From CAVRUD01 sp963849635 (lineage in GTDB: Bacteria > Chloroflexota > Chloroflexia > Thermomicrobiales > UBA6265): 64,000 bases of DNA. The notes below the pieces were generated by a model that saw only the letters and a program-made list of their open reading frames with translations, had not been told where the DNA came from and ran no database searches. Position numbers and translations under genes: made by a program. The stretch is from assembly GCA_963849635.1 (NCBI GenBank), contig CAWKIA010000036.1:84200-148199 (forward strand), written 5' to 3'. Below, in pieces: positions 53,493-62,286 of the stretch; within the stretch, counting starts at the first letter, position 1, and each line of letters begins with the position of its first letter.

Positions 53493-53915
53493 ATGTCCCT
53501 GGGACCAATCGAATTTCTGGCACTCAAGTTCCCTAACAACGAGTTTCGGGGGGAAATCCTTCCCGCGCTCGCCGATCTGGTCGACGCCAAGACGATCCGG
53601 ATCATCGACCTCTTGTTCGTCCAGAAGACCGAGGACGGCGGAGTCCGCGTGATCGAACTGTCCGACCTCGGAGGGGATGACTACGCTGCCTTCAATCTGG
53701 TCGTATCCGACGTTTCGGGGCTACTGGGCAATGACGATGCGCTGATGGTCGCGAACGCCCTGGAGCCAAACTCATCGGCCGCCCTGATGTTGTTCGAAAA
53801 CGTCTGGGCCACCCGATTCGTTGATGCCGTTGTCAACGCAAAGGGCGAATTGATCATGAGCGACCGCATCCCGAGAGCAATACTCGACGAGATGGTGGCT
53901 ACCGCGGCGGCGTAA
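53493..53915 (+). CDS. DUF6325 family protein
   Basis: 140 residues, GAGGAGGTGAC before the ATG. MSLGPIEFLALKFPNNEFRG, IRIIDLLFVQKTEDGGVRVI, then SSAALMLFENVWATRFVDAV. It matches 52240 in the same three segments. Followed 39 bp later by the SHOCT gene; probably one transcript. Function unknown. Confidence 0.87.
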   Translation: MSLGPIEFLALKFPNNEFRGEILPALADLVDAKTIRIIDLLFVQKTEDGGVRVIELSDLGGDDYAAFNLVVSDVSGLLGNDDALMVANALEPNSSAALMLFENVWATRFVDAVVNAKGELIMSDRIPRAILDEMVATAAA

Positions 53916-53954
53916 AAGGGCTTCGGTGGCGTTGGATTTCGAAAGGAGAAGCCG

Positions 53955-54326
53955 ATGATGCGGAGGAGAGGTGGTCTTGTTCGGGCGGCGGCAACGACGG
54001 CGGTTGTGGCCGGGACGGCGACCGCGGTCAGCGGTAGGGTGGCGCGGCGTCAGGAGCGGAAGTATCAGGAGGGGCAGCAAGAGGCAATGATGCAAGACGC
54101 GACGATTCAGTCGCAACAGCAAATCGAGGACCTTCAGGCCCAGGTGTCGGCAATGCAGTCGCAGCAGGTACAGAACGCCGCCATGATGGCGCCGGCGCCG
54201 GCGGCTCCTGCTGGCGGCGGGAACGACGTGATGGGCCAGTTACAGCAGCTGGCCCAGATGAAACAGGGGGGCCTGCTGTCGGAAGCAGAATTCCAAGCCG
54301 CCAAGGCGAGGCTACTGGGGGGATAG
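53955..54326 (+). CDS. SHOCT-domain protein
   Basis: 123 residues, AAAGGAGAAG before the ATG. Basic N-terminal region with a hydrophobic stretch, then a Gln-rich coiled coil (QQQIEDLQAQVSAMQ), a Pro/Ala linker, and the SHOCT motif LAQMKQGGLLSEAEFQAAKA ending ARLLGG. SHOCT (PF09851) is a short oligomerisation domain at protein ends. It often accompanies DUF6325/DUF1269 genes (recollection). Confidence 0.88.
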   Translation: MMRRRGGLVRAAATTAVVAGTATAVSGRVARRQERKYQEGQQEAMMQDATIQSQQQIEDLQAQVSAMQSQQVQNAAMMAPAPAAPAGGGNDVMGQLQQLAQMKQGGLLSEAEFQAAKARLLGG

Positions 54327-54358
54327 GGTTTGGGACGATTCCCCCCTGGCTCAACGAT

Positions 54359-54393
54359 CGTGATGCGTCGTCTCAAACCTTGCACGCATCACG
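54359..54393. repeat. 10-bp inverted repeat
   Basis: CGTGATGCGT and ACGCATCACG separated by 15 nt, with a further GCATCACGG just downstream. It lies between the SHOCT gene and the next small gene; operator-like spacing. Confidence 0.45.
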
Positions 54394-54451
54394 TCAGTTT
54401 GCATCACGGTCTTATACCGAATGGGCTTGAACCGAACGAGTAGGGGCAACC

Positions 54452-54658
54452 ATGGAAACGATGAGCAAATGGACGCTCATTCTCGCGTGGATCGCCTGCG
54501 TCGTCCTCGGTGCCGTAGTGGGATTCGGCGTCGGGTGGGTGCTCTGGCAGATAGGCTTCGAGCTCATCGGCAGCGCCGTATCCATGGTGGGTGCGGGTGT
54601 GGGTGGGATCGCAGCGTTCCTCTGGTTTCTCCAATGGTCAGAGGATCGCGGGCGCTAA
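54452..54658 (+). CDS. small two-helix membrane protein
   Basis: 68 residues: METMSKWTLILAWIACVVLG, a glycine-rich second helix and WSEDRGR at the end. Start is ATG 54452 or 54461; upstream sequence is only weakly purine-rich. Follows the SHOCT gene. Not a family I recognise. Confidence 0.6.
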   Translation: METMSKWTLILAWIACVVLGAVVGFGVGWVLWQIGFELIGSAVSMVGAGVGGIAAFLWFLQWSEDRGR

Positions 54659-54753
54659 CGCACGTGACCGATGAGCGGTCGCGGCCGGCGTCTCTAGCGC
54701 CTGGTGTGGACTTCGTTCCGACGCCTGTGAGGCGCTTCATGGCTCCGTGTCGC

Positions 54754-55262
54754 TCAGAGGACGGTCAACACGGGCATGACCTTCGCCGAGGCCAGGAGCG
54801 CGGCGGCGTCGAAGTGGACGCCCGTCAGCGTCCTCTCCAGCCGCTCGTAGTCGCGGGCCAGGCGACGTTGCGCTCCACGACCCACCGCCAGGCCCGCCGC
54901 TTTCGGGCGTCGATTGCAGCGTCCGGCTGTCCAGGGTCGCCGCCGTCGGTTCGGGGGCGCGGCCAGCGGCCAGCCGCAAGCGGGTGCGCAGGTCGTGGAC
55001 GATCGCCTCGAAGCTGCCGGCGTTCAGCCCCCGCCGGCTCTGCTGGTAGACGATGTCCCAGGGGGGCAGGTCGTGCGGCCTCATCCGCCACTGCCCGCCG
55101 GTGCGGACGACGAAGCGCAGCCCGTTGAAGACCTCGCGCATGGGGTGCCGCCGCCGCGGCGAGACTCCGTCTATTAGGGGCAGGTATGGGGCGACGAACG
55201 GCCATTCCTCGTCGCTCGCGTCGCTCGGGTGCGGTTTGCGCGCGGGGGGGTGCTGTCCATCC
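54754..55262 (-). mobile_element. IS5-family transposase relic with internal deletion
   Basis: N-terminal part reads PSDASDEEWPFVAPYLPLID, MREVFNGLRFVVRTGGQWRM, PPWDIVYQQSRRGL, then EPTAATLDSRTLQSTPESGG. The central catalytic region is missing, and in another frame the C-terminus follows (RWVVERNVAW, then RDYERLERTLTGVHFDAAAL). A run of seven C near the start shifts the frame from the ATG. No clear terminal inverted repeats. Not functional; it marks a past insertion in the small-gene island. Confidence 0.85.
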
Positions 55263-55336
55263 CTTCATGCTACCGCGCCCCCAAGTCTACAACTGGCATC
55301 GACAATCGAGACACTGGCAAATGAGGGAAACGCGCC

Positions 55337-55855
55337 ATGGCTATCCTCTTCGCTCTGGTCTATCCGGATCAACCGACCGCTGAAAAAGCTGCCCTCTCCG
55401 CGAAGGGCCTCGAAGGGTTTGGCTATATGGCCATTCTCGAGTCGTCGATCATTTCCAAGAACAGCAAAGGGAAGATCGAGCATCACGGGGAGCGCCATAC
55501 CGTCAGGACCGGAGTCGCGGCCGGTGCCGTGGTCGGCGGGCTGACGGGACTCCTCTTCTTGGTGCCTGTGGCCGGCATAGCGGCCGGTGCCGCGTTTGGT
55601 GGATTGATTGGCAAATGGGCGAAGAGCGGCGCCAGCGAGGACTTCGTGCAATTCCGCGACCAGGTCACCCGCGATCTCCAACCGGGCGGAGCTGCGCTCG
55701 TGTTAATCGTCGAAACAGATGCTCGCGATCGCGTGATCTACGATTTGGGACAGTACGGCGGCATCCTCAGATCTACGGACGTGAGCGAGGAGCAGCTCGC
55801 TGAGGTGCAGGCCGCGCTCGACAAGGTTGCCGCTGGGAGCGAGAGCTCGCCCTAA
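55337..55855 (+). CDS. DUF1269 family protein
   Basis: 172 residues, GAGGGAAAC before the ATG. MAILFALVYPDQPTAEKAAL, then ILESSIISKNSKGKIEHHGE, the membrane hairpin VVGGLTGLLFLVPVAGIAAG and LQPGGAALVLIVETDARDR. More divergent than the other copies. It stands alone after the IS relic. Function unknown. Confidence 0.9.
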   Translation: MAILFALVYPDQPTAEKAALSAKGLEGFGYMAILESSIISKNSKGKIEHHGERHTVRTGVAAGAVVGGLTGLLFLVPVAGIAAGAAFGGLIGKWAKSGASEDFVQFRDQVTRDLQPGGAALVLIVETDARDRVIYDLGQYGGILRSTDVSEEQLAEVQAALDKVAAGSESSP

Positions 55856-55951
55856 CCCCACATCGTCTGAACATGCTTCGCCCCACGCGGACGTCAGGTT
55901 CCGCAGAATCGGCGGACGGCAAACATCGGGATTGACGAGGAGTACGCGATA

Positions 55952-56248
55952 ATGTGCTGCATCTTCATGGCGCTGCTCCTCCTTGGACCTCGACTGAGCG
56001 GTTTGATCTGGTGGATCGCCGAACCAGGGCGCTGGGACGAGGCATTCAGCTCCTTCGTCTGGCCAACACTCGGCCTGATCGTCACGCCGTGGACGACGAT
56101 CATGTATGTCGTCGTCGAGCAAAACGGCGTGAACGGATTCGAATGGTTCTGGTTGGTTCTAGCAGCCTTTGCAGACATCGCGTCGTACAGCGGCGGCTAC
56201 GTAAACCGACAGCAAGCGCCCGGCTACCCGTACACCGGGGCCGGCTGA
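55952..56248 (+). CDS. small membrane protein (GRWDEAF type)
   Basis: 98 residues, GAGGAGTAC before the ATG. Three hydrophobic stretches: MCCIFMALLLLGPRLSGLIW, then WPTLGLIVTPWTTIMYVVV and FWLVLAAFADIASYSGG. The segment PGRWDEAFSSFVWPTLGLI is matched by a fragment on the opposite strand near 59500-59560. No known function. Confidence 0.75.
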   Translation: MCCIFMALLLLGPRLSGLIWWIAEPGRWDEAFSSFVWPTLGLIVTPWTTIMYVVVEQNGVNGFEWFWLVLAAFADIASYSGGYVNRQQAPGYPYTGAG

Positions 56249-56639
56249 ACAACTGGCTCGATTCTGGAGCCCGTAATCCGACGATGTCAGCAGCGGATGC
56301 GGCGGTTAGACATCAACCTCAATTGCAACGACTGGGTGACCTTACGGAGGACAGAATGGCCGTGATGACGAAAGTCGTCGCGGGGAACGTGACGACCGAC
56401 GAATCTGGCAGAACGTCCGGCAGGCAATGCTCAAGGTGCGGTGCCTTGATAACCGTCTGCTTCCCCCGATTCCCCATGCTGTCATCGTGTCCGTGAATCC
56501 CTTGCGGGGGTACGACGAAGATACGCCACTCGGCCTTGGAACGTTTGGGTCGCGACCTGGATTGCCCCCAACCGTTACTGGTCCCACACGGATCTCGTGC
56601 CCTGCTCTCTCCGGAGCGCACGTGCACAGGAGTACCCCT

Positions 56640-57347
56640 ATGGTGTCCACTGAATGGACGAGGCTCGACGAGCGAGACGACCCCGCCGCGCGACGCCCGG
56701 GCGCGTCGTTGCGCCGCCGATTCGTTGCCTGGCTGAGCGCCGGCCTGCTGCTGGTGCTGGCCGCTATCCCGGCCGCAGCCCAGACGGTCGACACCGACGG
56801 GGACGGCCTATTCGATGAGGACGAGGTCGCCCTGGGCACCGACCCCAACCTCTACGATACCGACGATGACGGGTTCGGTGACAATCACGAGGTCGTCTCC
56901 GGCACCGATCCCCTCGATCCCAGCAGCGTGCCGCCGGGCGAGCCCGGCGCTGCCTTCGACGATGACGGTGACCTCCTCAGCAACGGTGAGGAGCAGGACC
57001 TCGGCACGGACCCGACCGACCCCGACACCGATGACGACGGCATCAGCGATTTCGGTGAGGTCGGGTTTGAGCCCGGCTCGAGTACCGGGACCAATCCGCT
57101 TGTCTTCGACACCGACGGCGACGGAGTGGGCGACGGCGCCGAGATCGACGCCGGGACCGACCCGACCGTGGCGGACGGCGTCCCCGCCGACGATGATTCG
57201 GCGCAGCCCGTCAGCGTGCTGCCGAACACCGGCGTCGGCTCGGACGTGGACGACGAGGATGTGGGGGTCCTTCCGGCCGCGTTGGCCGCTGCCGTCACGG
57301 TAGTCATTCTCGGAGCGTGGAAACTCACCGGTCAGCGCCAGTCGTAA
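56640..57347 (+). CDS. surface protein with Ca-binding (TSP3-like) repeats and LPxTG-like end
   Basis: 235 residues from the ATG at 56640 (AGGAG 8 nt upstream; the frame is open earlier). Signal helix (LSAGLLLVLAAIPAAAQT), then Asp-rich repeats such as DTDGDGLFDEDEVALGTDP, DTDDDGFGDNHE, DTDDDGISDFGE and DTDGDGVGDGAE, typical Ca2+-binding TSP3-type loops. The C-terminus has VLPNTGVG, a hydrophobic helix and a short basic tail, the sortase sorting-signal pattern. No sortase gene is in the window. Confidence 0.87.
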   Translation: MVSTEWTRLDERDDPAARRPGASLRRRFVAWLSAGLLLVLAAIPAAAQTVDTDGDGLFDEDEVALGTDPNLYDTDDDGFGDNHEVVSGTDPLDPSSVPPGEPGAAFDDDGDLLSNGEEQDLGTDPTDPDTDDDGISDFGEVGFEPGSSTGTNPLVFDTDGDGVGDGAEIDAGTDPTVADGVPADDDSAQPVSVLPNTGVGSDVDDEDVGVLPAALAAAVTVVILGAWKLTGQRQS

Positions 57348-57413
57348 TTGCTGCCGCAACGGGAGCGCTGTTGGTCTTTCAGCCAGCGGCGCTCCCCGTT
57401 TTCCGTCGCGGCG

Positions 57414-57622
57414 GGCACTGCTTCTTTGCCGTCCTGATCGGCCTTGTCGGCGGTCTCTTAGAGACGAACTTGATCGGCTCGTTCGTCGATGGCTCGCGCG
57501 ATCTCCTCGGCGTCGCCCTCATCATCGGGATCGCCCGCGGCATCACCGTGATCATGAACAACGGAATGATCACCGACACGGTGCTCAGTTGGGCGGAGGA
57601 GGCGGTCGCCGATTCATATTGA
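57414..57622 (+). pseudogene. fragment of a second YfcC-type antiporter
   Basis: FFAVLIGLVGGLLETNLIGS, then FVDGSRDLLGVALIIGIARG and ITVIMNNGMITDTVLSWAEE match the middle of the arc-operon antiporter (27074-28591) closely. Both ends are missing. A past duplicate or transferred piece, next to unrelated sequence on each side. Confidence 0.85.
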
Positions 57623-58034
57623 TCGCCGTCGAGGCACTGCGCGAGGCGGAGCAGGAAGCCGACACGTTGGCGGCGATGGCGGGGTGATACTATCGGCCAC
57701 GTTCAATCTGATTCGCTTGTCGGCGCACGTCGCGGTTGTCGAGTTGACCGATCATCCCGCCCGAGGCGATCGGTCACGACGTCGAACGACTTGTGCGAGT
57801 CGGCGGGCGACGCTCCTTGGTGGAGATCTCAATTAGGAGGGCAATCCAGCGTCGTGCCCTCGCGTACTTCTTCGTCGGCCAGCGCATCCTCGTTTTTGGA
57901 GCGACGCCCCTTCGCGGCGAGGCGACCCGGTGGGTGGTTGCCCTTGGCTGGGCATTACACGGCGGACAGACCAAGGCGCCGCCGGCTGAGTCCACTGCAA
58001 TCAAGCTCCCCAAAGTACGGCGTCAGCGAGGCAG
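57623..58034. other. no gene recognised
   Basis: A short frame ends VEALREAEQEADTLAAMAG at about 57687, probably the end of another lost gene. The rest shows no family resemblance and no regulon element. Confidence 0.35.
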
Positions 58035-59477
58035 TTGGTGAGCGACCCACGACCAACTGAAACGATGTCGACGGGACCGGACGGAGCTGGCGTGGTCGAT
58101 TCCTACACGCTCCTCGAGTTCTTGTCGCAGCTCGGCCTCGCCATGACGGCGGCGGGGCAGCCGGTCAGCGCGAGCAGCGCCTCGCTCACGAAAATCGCGC
58201 GGGCGTACGGGGTGGAGGCCGAGATCTCCATCGTGCCGAACACCCTCTTCGTCAAGCTCGGCGGGCGCGCGTCGTCCGCGATCGATCTGGCGACTGGCGT
58301 GAACCGTTCGCTCCGGCTCGACCAGACGGCCGAGGTCTTCGACCTGGCGCGGCGGGCCGAGCGGGCGGAGATCTCGGCCGCGCAAGGGCTGAGACGTCTG
58401 AAGGAGATCGAAGGGTCACAGTCCCGGTACAGTGCAGCGGCGAGAATCCTCGGCCACGCCGCGATGGCCGTGGGACTCGGCTTGATCCTCGAAGGCTCTT
58501 TCCCCCAACTCGTGACGTGTATCCTCCTCGGAGTCCTGATCGGGGAACTGAAGGCGCTGAGCGAGGGCAACCAGACGGCGCAGGTTCTGGTGCCCGTCAT
58601 GGCGTCGCTGGCCGTCGGCGCGATCGTCTTCTCGATCGTCAAGGCCGACCTGGTTTCCGGTCCGTTGCTGCTCTTGATCCCACCGGTGGTGACGTTCCTG
58701 CCCGGCGCCATGCTCACGACCGCGATGATCGAGCTCGCGAATGGGGATGCCATCTCCGGGTCGAGTCGTCTCGTGGCCGGGGCGGCCCAACTCCTGCTCC
58801 TGGTCTTCGGGTACGTCGTCGCCGCCGAGCTCATCGGATTGCCGACCGCCGAAGCCTTTGCCCAATTGCCGAAACCGCTGTTTGGGTGGTGGGCCGCATG
58901 GCTCGGGGTGCTCATCTACGGCATCGGGACCTACGTCCACCAAAGTGCGCCGAAGAAGTCGTTGCTCTGGCTTTGGCTGGTGCTCTATGTGGCATATGGC
59001 GGCCAACAGCTCGGCGGAGAGTTCCTCGGAGGCTATCTGAGTGGCTTCGTCGGCGCTGTCGCGATGACGCCCGTCGCCTACTGGATCCAGGGACGACGCG
59101 GCGCCCCGCCGGCGTTGGTGACCTTCCTGCCCGCGTTCTGGCTCCTGGTCCCGGGCTCCCTGGGGCTGATCGGTTTGACGCAACTGGTTGCCGAGAAAGG
59201 GCAAGCGGGGCTGCAAACCGTCGGCGACATGACCTTCGCGATCGTGGCGATCGCGCTCGGCGTGATGGTCGGCGTCGCGCTCGTTCGTCCGTTGGGCAGG
59301 CCGATCGGCCAGGTGCCGCTGCGCACCGAGCGGGCGCTTGGGCGCGTCATCGGCAAGGCGACGATCGCGGTTAGGAACACGGGAGAGGCAATGCACAGCG
59401 AAATCGACCGCGCGAACAAGCCAGCCGACAAGGAGCGTCCAGCCGACGACGACCCAACGGCGCCCAATTCGGCCTGA
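58035..59477 (+). CDS. ThrE family (threonine/serine exporter-like) membrane protein
   Basis: 480 residues, GTG with GAGG upstream. N-terminal cytosolic segment (YTLLEFLSQLGLAMTAAGQP, then LDQTAEVFDLARRAERAEIS) followed by about ten helices in two halves, as in fused ThrE proteins (PF06738 plus PF12821). Membrane motifs include LANGDAISGSSRLVAGAAQL. ThrE of Corynebacterium exports threonine and serine; the substrate here is inferred. A frameshifted paralogue lies at 62287-63680. Confidence 0.92.
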   Translation: MVSDPRPTETMSTGPDGAGVVDSYTLLEFLSQLGLAMTAAGQPVSASSASLTKIARAYGVEAEISIVPNTLFVKLGGRASSAIDLATGVNRSLRLDQTAEVFDLARRAERAEISAAQGLRRLKEIEGSQSRYSAAARILGHAAMAVGLGLILEGSFPQLVTCILLGVLIGELKALSEGNQTAQVLVPVMASLAVGAIVFSIVKADLVSGPLLLLIPPVVTFLPGAMLTTAMIELANGDAISGSSRLVAGAAQLLLLVFGYVVAAELIGLPTAEAFAQLPKPLFGWWAAWLGVLIYGIGTYVHQSAPKKSLLWLWLVLYVAYGGQQLGGEFLGGYLSGFVGAVAMTPVAYWIQGRRGAPPALVTFLPAFWLLVPGSLGLIGLTQLVAEKGQAGLQTVGDMTFAIVAIALGVMVGVALVRPLGRPIGQVPLRTERALGRVIGKATIAVRNTGEAMHSEIDRANKPADKERPADDDPTAPNSA

Positions 59478-59673
59478 GGACCTGGTTGAACTCGGTGGTG
59501 GGAATGAACCCGAGGAATGGCCAAATGAACGTTTCGAACGCCTCGTCCCAGCGACCCAGCTCGACCAGATTGAGCAGACGGGTGACATGACGAATCTGGT
59601 ACGCCACAAACCAATGTGGGGTGGCCGGAGGACTCATGAGCGACTTTGCCAAAACCCTGAATGATCTCGCCAA
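59371..59673 (-). pseudogene. fragment related to the GRWDEAF small membrane protein
   Basis: On the minus strand, LLNLVELGRWDEAFETFIWP and LGFI resemble PGRWDEAFSSFVWPTLGLI of the gene at 55952. Sequence on both sides is out of family. The fragment overlaps the 3' end of the ThrE gene. Weak but specific. Confidence 0.4.
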
Positions 59674-59950
59674 GCTGTGCGGGAAAAGCGAGTATCAACT
59701 CGCCCAGTACTCGGGTCTCGACCCCACTGTTTGTTCGCCGGTTGTTCGACGGGGAGAAGCACGCTTCGAACCTGACGATCATCCGCCTGACGATCGCGCT
59801 GGTGGCGTGCCCGGATCTGATCCGGAAGTATCCGGCGCAGGTGCCGTTCATCCTGAACGCCCTGATCAGTGACGCGATTGCCCAGTTTCCCGAGTCTCGG
59901 GGACGGACCCGCTGGGCGACTGGGCCCAGGCCGAATCGTCGTACGCCTCG
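59636..59950 (+). pseudogene. XRE/HTH-type small regulator, frameshifted
   Basis: ATG, then MSDFAKTLNDLAKLCGKSEY and QLAQYSGLDPT. One extra G near 59732 moves the continuation FVRRLFDGEKHASNLTIIRL, then TIALVACPDLIRKYPAQVPF and AIAQFPES into the next frame. The whole reads as one Cro/C1-type HTH with a C-terminal helix bundle. A later frame gives DPLGDWAQAESSYASYAERR. The gene is broken at least twice. Confidence 0.65.
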
Positions 59951-60207
59951 TACGCCGAGCGGCGGTCACCAACTTGACGACGCTGCTGACGGCGATAGGG
60001 CCGAGCACGCTCGTCGTCGCGTGCATGTTTGGCCAGTTCACGGTCCTCTACATTTCCGTCGCGGCTGGTGCCAACCTTCTTAATAGGTCGGGCCGATTGC
60101 GAGACACGGGGTCGAGCATCGTCGCCACCGTCGCCGTCCGATGTGAGCCGTGTGTGCGACGGGCCGACAACGAGGTGTCCGGTCTCCAGTCCGCGAGCTG
60201 TGCCACA

Positions 60208-61599
60208 TCAGATAAAGTACACGAGCTTGTCCCAGAACCAGTTCTGGAGCCTCTCCCATCGCCCCTCCGGCAACTTCGCCGGCTCGGAACGCGAGAGGGC
60301 GTCATCCACCAGGATTTGGCGCGCATCGTCGGCGACACCGGCGTCATCGAAGAGGATGGCGATCTCGTTGTTGCGGTAGAGCGCCCAGGCGTCGAGATTG
60401 ATCGTGCCGATGATCACCCGGTTGTCGCCGACAAATACCTTCGCGTGGATGATCGTCTCGTGCTCATACACCTTCACGCCCGCGTCGAACAGATCGCCGT
60501 AGTTGTGCTCCGCGGCATCTCGCGCCTGCGTCACGTTCGAGCCGCCCGGCACATCCACGGTGACATCCACGCCGCGCTCTCCGGCGGCGATGATGCGGTC
60601 GATCATGTCGGGGTCGGTCAGGTACGGATTGAGAATGTCGAGCCGATTCTGCGACTGCTCGATCACCTCGGAGATCGCCTGGGTGCCCGGCTGGAACCCG
60701 CCCGGCACGTTCTGCAGCAGCGTCGCCGGGATCGTGCCCGGAACGTCCGGCGCGGGGAAATAGCGGTCGAGCCCGGACGCGGGCGGTGGACCGCCGAGGA
60801 CGTGGAAACTCGTCAGGAACACCAACTGCATCTGCCGGACGACGTCTCCGGTCACCCGCACGTAGTCATCGTGGTAGTTGCCACCGTTGAAATGATCCTC
60901 GAAGCCGGCGCCGCCGATCCAGCCGATCTTCCCGTCGATGACCAGCATCTTGCGGTGGTCGCTGTTACCGACCTCGTCCTGATGCCAGTTGAAGCTGCGA
61001 TCCTGGAGCAGGCCGTCCCGGTCGATCGGAAAGACATCGTTGACGACGATTTGGACTCCGGCCGCGGTCAACTCGTCGTAGATGCCCGCGGACGCATCAA
61101 ACACCTTTCCGCCGTAGCGATCGACGCTGATGCGCACCTCGACACCGGCCGCGACCTGCTGTTTCAGGATCGACACGAGGCGATCCGAAATCTCGCCGGG
61201 CGTGATCGAAAACACCAGGATATGGATCGACGACGTAGCCGCGGCCATGTCATCAAATATCGGTGGGAAGAACTGCGTGCCGTCCGAAAAGAAGTTGACC
61301 GAGTCGGCCGTGGAAGGCGCTAGCGCGATGGCGAGGTCGGGGATCGTGACGTCGTCTCGTCGCAGGAACTCGTCGGTCTCCGCCTGCGCCTGGCCGGAAG
61401 TCACGGCGTCCGGAGGCGGGGGCCAGCTGTCGTGCTTGACGATGCGGAGCACAAAAAACCAGACGGCGAGAAGGAGGACCAGCAGCGCGCTCAAGACCAC
61501 CGACCCGGCACGCTTCAGCCGCCTCCGCCAACGACGCGCCCGTGTGGGTTGGGTACCAAGCAGATTTCCACTGGGTTGCGAGGACTCGATCGCTGCCAT
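60208..61599 (-). CDS. phospholipase D-family protein (cardiolipin-synthase-like)
   Basis: 463 residues from the ATG at 61599 (the open frame extends to 61797 without homology). One N-terminal helix (VVLSALLVLLLAVWFFVLRI), then two PLD halves: NSDHRKMLVIDGKIGWIGGA and IIHAKVFVGDNRVIIGTINLD, each with an HxK motif. Two-HKD proteins of this kind include cardiolipin synthases and secreted PLDs. With its N-terminal anchor it probably acts at the membrane surface. Substrate not shown. Element copy 14 lies 523 nt upstream. Confidence 0.9.
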   Translation of the reverse strand: MAAIESSQPSGNLLGTQPTRARRWRRRLKRAGSVVLSALLVLLLAVWFFVLRIVKHDSWPPPPDAVTSGQAQAETDEFLRRDDVTIPDLAIALAPSTADSVNFFSDGTQFFPPIFDDMAAATSSIHILVFSITPGEISDRLVSILKQQVAAGVEVRISVDRYGGKVFDASAGIYDELTAAGVQIVVNDVFPIDRDGLLQDRSFNWHQDEVGNSDHRKMLVIDGKIGWIGGAGFEDHFNGGNYHDDYVRVTGDVVRQMQLVFLTSFHVLGGPPPASGLDRYFPAPDVPGTIPATLLQNVPGGFQPGTQAISEVIEQSQNRLDILNPYLTDPDMIDRIIAAGERGVDVTVDVPGGSNVTQARDAAEHNYGDLFDAGVKVYEHETIIHAKVFVGDNRVIIGTINLDAWALYRNNEIAILFDDAGVADDARQILVDDALSRSEPAKLPEGRWERLQNWFWDKLVYFI

Positions 61600-62286
61600 T
61601 CGTGCTCCGATGCTGGGTGACAGGTCGTAGAGCCTCACGGGCGGTTTGTGCAGCGATGGCGCGCAATCGCCGTTCACCGCCTTGACGGCGGTCGTACCGG
61701 CGGTTCGTCCCTCCGCCGCGGGCCCGGCGGCGACGTTCCTAAGGAGTCCTTCGCAGAACGCGACTGTTCGAGGGCCGTCTGCTGTGCCCGGGACCACGGG
61801 GTCTTGAGGACCTCACCCCGAACTTGGCCGTCTCGGGCGCGACGTGGCAACACTCTGCGGTCGCTCGATTTGCCCCTTGCGCCGGCACGACGTCGCGCGG
61901 GAACAGCACCGCCGGGTCCTGCCCAAGCGTACCAATGACGGCTATGACAAGGATGCGGGCTTCGGCGAAGGCCTCCCTCGAGACGATCGTCCCCCGCGTG
62001 GCGTCCATGGCTCCCACCAGGAAACCCCGCTCCGGCGGAGAGCGGGGCCGAGCCGGGGGGCCATGGGTCATTTTGAGGCGGCCCGTGGCAACGGGCCGCA
62101 ATTCCACGATACGAGAACGGTGGTCGTAATGACGGCGGACGAAAGACGTATTCGGCCCGGCGATGTCGGTGCCAACCTCGATCCTGAGTTGCCCATGGCG
62201 GAAATGCGTCCGCGCGAATGCAACCTTCGATGGATGACGAGCCCCGCCTCCGCGCCCGAATCTGTGGCGGAGTGGGAGGGGCAACG
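61600..62286. other. intergenic region with hairpins and a regulon element
   Basis: No supported gene. Contains CCCCGCTC/GAGCGGGG (62025-62047), GCGGCCCGT/ACGGGCCGC (62078-62099) and element copy 14. Confidence 0.5.
62123..62153 (-). promoter_or_regulatory. 31-bp regulon element, copy 14
   Basis: On the + strand: GTCGTA, 19 nt with GACGGCGGACGAAAGAC, then GTATTC. By the usual orientation it belongs to the leftward PLD gene; the rightward ThrE copy begins 133 nt on the other side. Confidence 0.65.

Noticed and set aside
56523..56553. GATACGCCACTCGGCC upstream of the Ca-repeat protein
   Set aside because: Only the outer part resembles the element; the TACRAC end is missing at the right distance.
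59869..61323. Long plus-strand open frame
   Set aside because: Mostly antisense to the PLD gene; its first 80 codons overlap the broken HTH gene, and it shows no family.
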